A DNA stretch of 64,000 nucleotides, taken from NCBI GenBank assembly GCA_035079385.1, contig JAVHKY010000017.1, positions 1,054,001 to 1,118,000 on the forward strand. The letters are read 5' to 3'. Position numbers and translations under genes: made by a program. Numbering within the stretch: the first letter of the stretch is position 1; every line of letters starts with the position of its first letter. A model generated the notes under the pieces. It did not search any database and was not told the DNA's origin. It was given only the letters and a program-made list of their open reading frames with translations. Shown in pieces: positions 60,901-64,000 of this stretch. Source of the DNA: Aspidiotus rigidus (taxonomy: Eukaryota > Arthropoda > Insecta > Hemiptera > Diaspididae).

Positions 60901-63062
60901 GTCCGCTCGATATATCTCTCAGCAAGTATGTAGTTGTTCATGAGTTGGGAGAAGATGATACACTTGATCATTTACTATGCGTTATTCTTTCACTTTTATA
61001 GGTAAACATGCCGCTCTTACGATTGCTCCATCAGATCAGCAATATGTACCAAAACGTTAAGCATACGCAATCTGAACTGAAAGAACAAGAGCCGATTGAT
61101 CTGAAGATACCACCTCCTAAACCACCCCCTCCAACAGGTACATACGCACTAGAAATCGCGCTCTTATCTTTCCTCAATCAACATCATTGATGAATCTTGT
61201 TATTAAATGTGAACTTTCTCCTGTTTGCAGTAAATATGGCGCGTACAAAAGTAACTTCCTCGCAGACTGAAGGTAAACCGCCTATGTATCCTCATACCAT
61301 CGCCCCCGATCCGAAAAATGTCCTCTCACCGTCGTCCTCGATTCGTTCAGCCAGACATCAGAGTTTCGCTCAGCGCTTACGTTCTACGAGCAGGAGCGTC
61401 AAAGGTACGAAAAACTTAACCCTCGTATCTTTTACCGTACGCCACAAATTCTTCATATTACACTTTGATGAAATAGGGTACATTAACCTTGGAGATACTC
61501 CCATCATTCGTAGCCGGTTTTCTTCGATATCCGATGACAAACCTCCACAAATTAAAGAAGAAAGCGTTCCTGTCACTAGTTTTACTCCTAAATGTTGGAA
61601 AACGGTTTACTATCTGCTCGATTTGTACGCAACGACGCCGGAGACGAAAACTATACCGCATAGGTGGGGAAATATTGCCTCAAAGAGCGATATTGTCAAA
61701 CCCAATACGATTTTCTATACTGTGATGCGATCTTATTTCAGAATATCCACTGTAGGAGAGGTGTCTGATGGTTATAAGAACTCAAAGAAGTATGATACCC
61801 TGGTGGAGTCGAAGTCGAGCGACGATGCTGGTGAAAAAGTGGATGTTTTGTCGACGACACCTGTTCCGCAGCACAAAGGTAAGGCCGAAGGCGCAGAAAT
61901 CGACCTATGGACAAATAAACGAAGAAATTCTCCACACATTTTCTTGATCCCCACAGGAATTATCAGGGAAGAAAGAACGAGACTGGTCATCTTTGCCGTT
62001 GCGCGAATACACCGAACGCGTTTACTGGCAACACTCAGTGGTCTGAAATTGGAGGCGGAGATAACCAACTTGCATTCGAGCATTACCTGCCGCAAAAGAG
62101 TTCGACCCTTGAGCCTGGAGTACTCGGTCACCGGCCAGGTGGGCCGAACGATGATCGTATTGCTCGAAGGCGTCGCTCCGAATCAACAAACCGTTGTCAA
62201 AGTGACGGTGGGCAAATCGCAAGCATTGTATTCGAGCATGAGCAGACGGATGAAGGACAAGAATTCCGCTTTGTTGACCGTCGGAGCGATCAACATCGAC
62301 ATTCCGCAGCATCCGGTTGCGTTGCACGGCATGATGACGCGTGGTACCAAACAACTGTCGTCAACGTTGCAGGTAAGTCACCGACCTGTGAAGCTTCTTC
62401 GAGTCGATGTTGGAACAAAATTCTGCAAGAGTGTCGTTTTTAGGAATTGAGAGTGACGCGAACCTCTAGTCGTATGAGTAGAGGCGCTACCATCGATGAA
62501 AGCGAGAATATCGGAGGAAGCCAGCCCTCTCCTCGACAACCAGTTCGCACGCATCGGGAAGCCGAATCGACCAAACAGGCTCCAGTACCCATTGTTCAGA
62601 TTAATAGTAGTCCGCTGCTACAGCCGTTGGTTATGCACTTCACTGCGGTCATTCAGGTACGTGTGGAGATATTTTATTAAAATTCGATAAGAATTTTGAA
62701 TGAAAGAATTCATCGAATTGCAGAGTCTTAGCATTACCGCTTCCTTGTTACCCTCGCTCCAAGCAAAATATCAAATGGATCAACTGACGAGTAACGGTTT
62801 CACCGGAAGCAGAGCCAAATTTGTTGTAGATTTGCCGCGACATTCGTTGTCCTTTGCTACAAAAGTAGAGGTAAAGTGAACGATGAGCTGTTATGGTCAT
62901 AGTTTTAATTTTCAAATTTTAACACGCACGCTGTGGTCCATTTTTAGGTGACTGAGGCAAATTTGCCTTCGGAGGCGTGTATCGAATTACCCAAAGTACA
63001 CGTATCCGCTGAGTATATTCAAGATGATTCTAAACCGAAAGAGAACCAACCATTTGCAACAG
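37719..63062 (+). CDS. tweek: BLTP1 / Tweek (KIAA1109), bridge-like lipid transfer protein, 58 coding exons, 3' end outside window
   Basis: BLTP1 is a rod-shaped lipid-transfer protein of about 5,000 residues built from repeating beta-groove modules and anchored by an N-terminal membrane helix. In Drosophila, tweek supports synaptic-vesicle endocytosis and phosphoinositide balance. Here an N-terminal hydrophobic helix (about residues 22-44) is followed by the signature YITYYNSRVVGYI, then SGKIMFRDIVYITHDYSLRI and IRIQDGWIIFRWW. Later landmarks are CWKTVYYLLDLY and RIHRTRLLATLSGLKLEAEI. The 58 exons I placed splice to about 10,018 bases (about 3,339 residues), all GT-AG, with consistent phase into the open 3' end. 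That is roughly the N-terminal two thirds. The start is the first ATG in the exon that carries the membrane helix. Exon lists are in the five block entries. Junctions at exons 27/28 and 48/49 are the least sure. Confidence 0.95.
43100..43560. repeat. Diverged tandem repeat in BLTP1 intron 21
   Basis: Units of about 190 bases share (A/G)GAACTTGAA(A/G)(A/G)A, TTGGAGATGACCTTGC-like and ACTCCTAATT(T/C)(C/T)TAGAT blocks, followed by CACATAGAAGGAG-type text. At least two and a half copies are visible. Non-coding. Confidence 0.55.
43620..44458. repeat. AT-rich low-complexity block in BLTP1 intron 21
   Basis: The stretch is almost wholly A/T with AATTAATTTA-type words. A roughly 500-base stretch is repeated with divergence (for example TTAAAACATTGATACTTT at about 43966 and 44380), so it is partly a tandem duplication. 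Similar composition returns at 45060-45330 and at 63263-64000. Confidence 0.6.
44459..44611. repeat. Stray unit of the 5.4-8.5 kb repeat inside a BLTP1 intron
   Basis: ACAGGGAACCTATTTTATC followed by GAAGAAAAATTACGGGCGCCGGG and, inverted in part, the (T/A)AT(A/G)(T/A)ATGATAGGAG(G)GGACTT motif parallels the unit starts at about 5621 and 5938. It is flanked by AT-rich DNA of different composition, as expected for a transposed copy. Confidence 0.6.
44611..45060. repeat. TAGGCCTA-containing tandem repeat in BLTP1 intron 21
   Basis: Degenerate units combine TTTTTTAGGCTRGTTATTATAGGCCTAGT, a TATATTAGGCCTA-type block and AATGAAGGC(T/C)AAA. About four units are visible. The words TAGGCCTA and ACTAGGCCTAT are palindromic. 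No coding frame. Confidence 0.6.
45391..49714 (+). CDS. tweek: BLTP1 exons 22-36
   Basis: Coding exons: 45391-45516, 45585-45776, 45857-46025, 46103-46266, 46333-46582, 46662-46948, 47032-47200, 47273-47308, 48114-48254, 48337-48532, 48591-48693, 48770-48955, 49027-49147, 49223-49493, 49571-49714. Exons 25-31 encode a serine/threonine-rich, probably disordered linker (for example SSSSTSLTTTVNKI). Exon 29 is a 36-base micro-exon (SGIPHQIDSPLK) between clean splice sites. The exon 27 donor is inferred as CG/GTTGGT because it restores phase; the frame otherwise stops at 46981. The intron 47309-48113 (0.8 kb) includes a GTTATCATCATCATGG stretch related to the minisatellite at 49963. Confidence 0.85.
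49963..50370. repeat. Minisatellite of about 112-bp units in BLTP1 intron 36
   Basis: Four diverged units each contain AAAACTTCAGAAAGTTCA(A/T)T(A/G)TTCTT, then (T/C)TTGC(A/G)GAAC(G)(C/T)(C)ATTGTGTTTTGATAGTGTTAT and TAATACCTATAAAT-like text. Starts are near 49988, 50098, 50208 and 50328. A single related unit lies at 60390-60460 in another BLTP1 intron, and a fragment at about 47827. The rest of this intron (50371-51541) shows nothing recognised. Confidence 0.65.
51542..53574 (+). CDS. tweek: BLTP1 exons 37-43
   Basis: Coding exons: 51542-51749, 51824-51999, 52069-52161, 52241-52412, 52713-53146, 53217-53369, 53446-53574. Exon 37 begins AREVVQTFHRPTVTPSGQKK and contains GKALLLGLHF. Exon 41 starts with a low-complexity acidic linker and then has the conserved IEIQQVWFNFAAPPRTPITR and FAIRVVHLLRCQYRRN segments. 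Exon 42 reads DPSCQLCTVLKKYLLLHPDV. These are well-conserved BLTP1 stretches, and phases are continuous with the blocks on either side. Confidence 0.9.
54345..54705. repeat. Dispersed repeat, copy A, in BLTP1 intron 43
   Basis: The sequence from ATCACCATGACGTCAC to TCACCGGTGATGAACTTTAT aligns along its whole length with 59255-59555 in intron 49, same orientation (shared: TTTTTATTCCTT, GTTACCAATGCTATT, ATATTCACTGGAA). It is non-coding and may be a non-autonomous transposon. The remainder of this 2.8-kb intron contains a poly-C run near 54279 and nothing else recognised. Confidence 0.65.
56360..58452 (+). CDS. tweek: BLTP1 exons 44-49 (low-complexity linker and following module)
   Basis: Coding exons: 56360-56531, 56944-57125, 57195-57363, 57434-57741, 57824-58004, 58267-58452. 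Exon 44 has a run of alternating aspartate/glycine (DDGDGDGDGEGEADAS). Exon 45 is threonine/serine/proline-rich and exon 46 starts with a basic KKKKT patch. Exon 47 has MAKQGFEDADNK, and exon 49 reads TLVGGMESMRIDIVVSELGK. The exon 48 donor could be GGAC/GTTAGT (used here) or ACAA/GTGGAG. Both keep frame with exon 49. Confidence 0.85.
58141..58182. repeat. 16-bp-arm hairpin in BLTP1 intron 48
   Basis: AGTACAGTGAACGTTT (58141-58156) pairs exactly with 58167-58182 around a 10-base loop. Pairing extends imperfectly outward through ATTC/GAAT. It lies between exons 48 and 49, 84 bases before the latter. Confidence 0.7.
58971..59197. mobile_element. MITE-like element with 17-bp perfect ends in BLTP1 intron 49
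   Basis: ATTTGAGTGATCACGTA at 58971-58987 is exactly inverted at 59181-59197. Weaker inverted similarity continues inward (TTTTTATACGGGAAAACGG against its complement near 59145). It is 227 bases without coding capacity. Confidence 0.65.
59255..59555. repeat. Dispersed repeat, copy B, in BLTP1 intron 49
   Basis: This is the partner of 54345-54705, described there. It starts at ATCACCATGACGTCACGTC and ends near TATTACCGGTGGTAAACTC. The two copies differ by scattered substitutions and short indels. Confidence 0.65.
60172..60460. repeat. Two dispersed repeat fragments in BLTP1 intron 49
   Basis: Positions 60172-60240 (ATCACCTTTTCGCCAAGCTT onward) match the element at about 20142-20225. Positions 60330-60460 hold one unit of the minisatellite found at 49963-50370 (ACATTGTGTTTTGATAGTAT). 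Neither is coding. Confidence 0.5.
60711..63062 (+). CDS. tweek: BLTP1 exons 50-58 (continues past the window)
   Basis: Coding exons: 60711-60925, 61002-61137, 61231-61404, 61477-61663, 61742-61878, 61957-62372, 62444-62656, 62724-62870, 62948-63062. Exon 50 reads IPAFLCERVNLECDVKR. Exon 53 has CWKTVYYLLDLYATTPETKT. Exon 55 has VAVARIHRTRL-like and LKLEAEI segments. The three introns 61405-61476, 61664-61741 and 61879-61956 (72, 78 and 78 bases) have no stop in frame, so 61197-62450 also reads as one long open frame. I treat them as introns because they break conserved sequence and have good GT-AG sites. Exon 58 ends at a donor, and the rest lies to the right. Confidence 0.88.
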
Positions 63063-64000
63063 GTAACATATTTGGGCCGTAGAACTCCCCCCGGGTCCCT
63101 AATCGACGAATCTCTCTACCTTAGGGGGCGTATAACCCTCTCCCTGTGAGTTTAATGATCTTGCCTGAAAGAGATCTGACGTTGCGCCCTTGAACTCGAG
63201 TGACCTTGATGTACATCAGGGACTTCTTTTGAACACAACCTAAATCCTGGGGAGAGAGAGAGGGACCGAGGCTTAATTATAATTATTTAAATAAATAAAA
63301 TTAAAATAAATGATGAAAATTCTAATTATTTATACTATGATTATAAATAAAAAATTGAATTTATCAAAATAAAATATTCTATTAAAATAATATAAATACT
63401 TGTGAGACTACTGTGGTACAGCTCACGAAATACAACAATACTTCTGAGATTGCAGTGATAAACACTGAATCAACAAAAAGTTCACAGTTCCGATTGTGTG
63501 CTAACGACATGTCGTAGCTCGAAAGATGATAACATCAACCGTCCTACTAACTAATATGACTACGCCTGCCAAACCTCTCTGCGAGTAGCCCAGTTACCGA
63601 GATTGCGGCGTGACGGAATCTTATATACTTATATACAAATAAATTTGAATTAAAAACTAACTCAATTTTTATTATTAAAATTAGGTATAATAAAAAAATA
63701 TATTATTAAAATTAATTTATTGAAGATTAAAATTATCTATTATATCATGAATAAATTTAAATTTCCAAAATCCTAATTCAATTAATATAATTAAAATTAA
63801 TTTATTCCATAATTTCATATTAATTATTATATTTAATATTATTTTTATTTCAATCTTAACAATTAAATTTGTATTGAAAACTGAATTTAATAACAAATTA
63901 ATTTTACAAAATCAAATATTAGAAATCATTATCTTAACCTAGAGAACCTCCTTATCACGTCCCTGATCACAAATTATCTTGATTTACATTGAAGATTACT
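63063..64000 (+). other. BLTP1 intron 58, open at the window edge
   Basis: The intron begins with GTAACA at 63063. From 63263 on it is nearly pure A/T (AATTAAAATTAATTTA words), interrupted at about 63400-63620 by a unique, more mixed segment. No further exon was found before the window ends. Confidence 0.6.

Overview
This is eukaryotic DNA, most likely from an insect. Coding sequence is split by many short GT-AG introns (about 60-90 bases is common), intergenic DNA is AT-rich and full of decayed transposons, and the recognisable genes are animal genes: a netrin, a BLCAP homologue, a BMP type I receptor relative and the giant lipid-transfer protein BLTP1/Tweek. A hemipteran is my guess, from general feel only. 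No bacterial, phage or CRISPR features were seen.

Layout. Positions 1-16.9 kb are almost entirely mobile or repetitive: a Penelope-like element (1-1663), an inactive non-LTR retrotransposon on the minus strand (1886-3257), a TGACGTCA-rich repeat field (5.4-8.5 kb) split by a non-autonomous Helitron (6288-7819), a 2-kb element with 0.4-kb terminal inverted repeats that carries a broken CXC-domain gene (10810-12834), and a second Penelope-like remnant (15.07-15.9 kb). The first coding exon of a netrin gene lies on the minus strand (16888-18163). The rest of that gene is not visible, so its next intron may span much of the transposon field.

Positions 18.2-34.6 kb are a gene-poor, AT-rich stretch. 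It holds one small complete gene, the BLCAP homologue (31272-31526, minus), and several short inverted-repeat elements. A seven-exon BMP type I receptor gene of the BMPR1/Thickveins type follows on the minus strand (34650-36584). It is intact in frame and splicing, but its kinase domain has lost the catalytic-loop lysine and the DFG aspartate, so it looks like a receptor pseudokinase. This is the most interesting object in the window.

BLTP1/tweek starts about 1.1 kb away on the opposite strand and runs off the right edge. I placed 58 coding exons (37719-63062) that splice to about 10,018 bases (about 3,339 residues), with reading phase consistent throughout. Its larger introns carry minisatellites, AT-rich blocks and repeat families shared with the left of the window. 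Four of its short introns are multiples of three and free of stops, three of them consecutive.

Functionally the genes are unrelated neighbours: an axon-guidance ligand, a small membrane protein, a BMP-pathway receptor variant and a lipid-transfer bridge. No operon-like logic is expected. The one arrangement that may matter is the head-to-head pair formed by the receptor gene and BLTP1.
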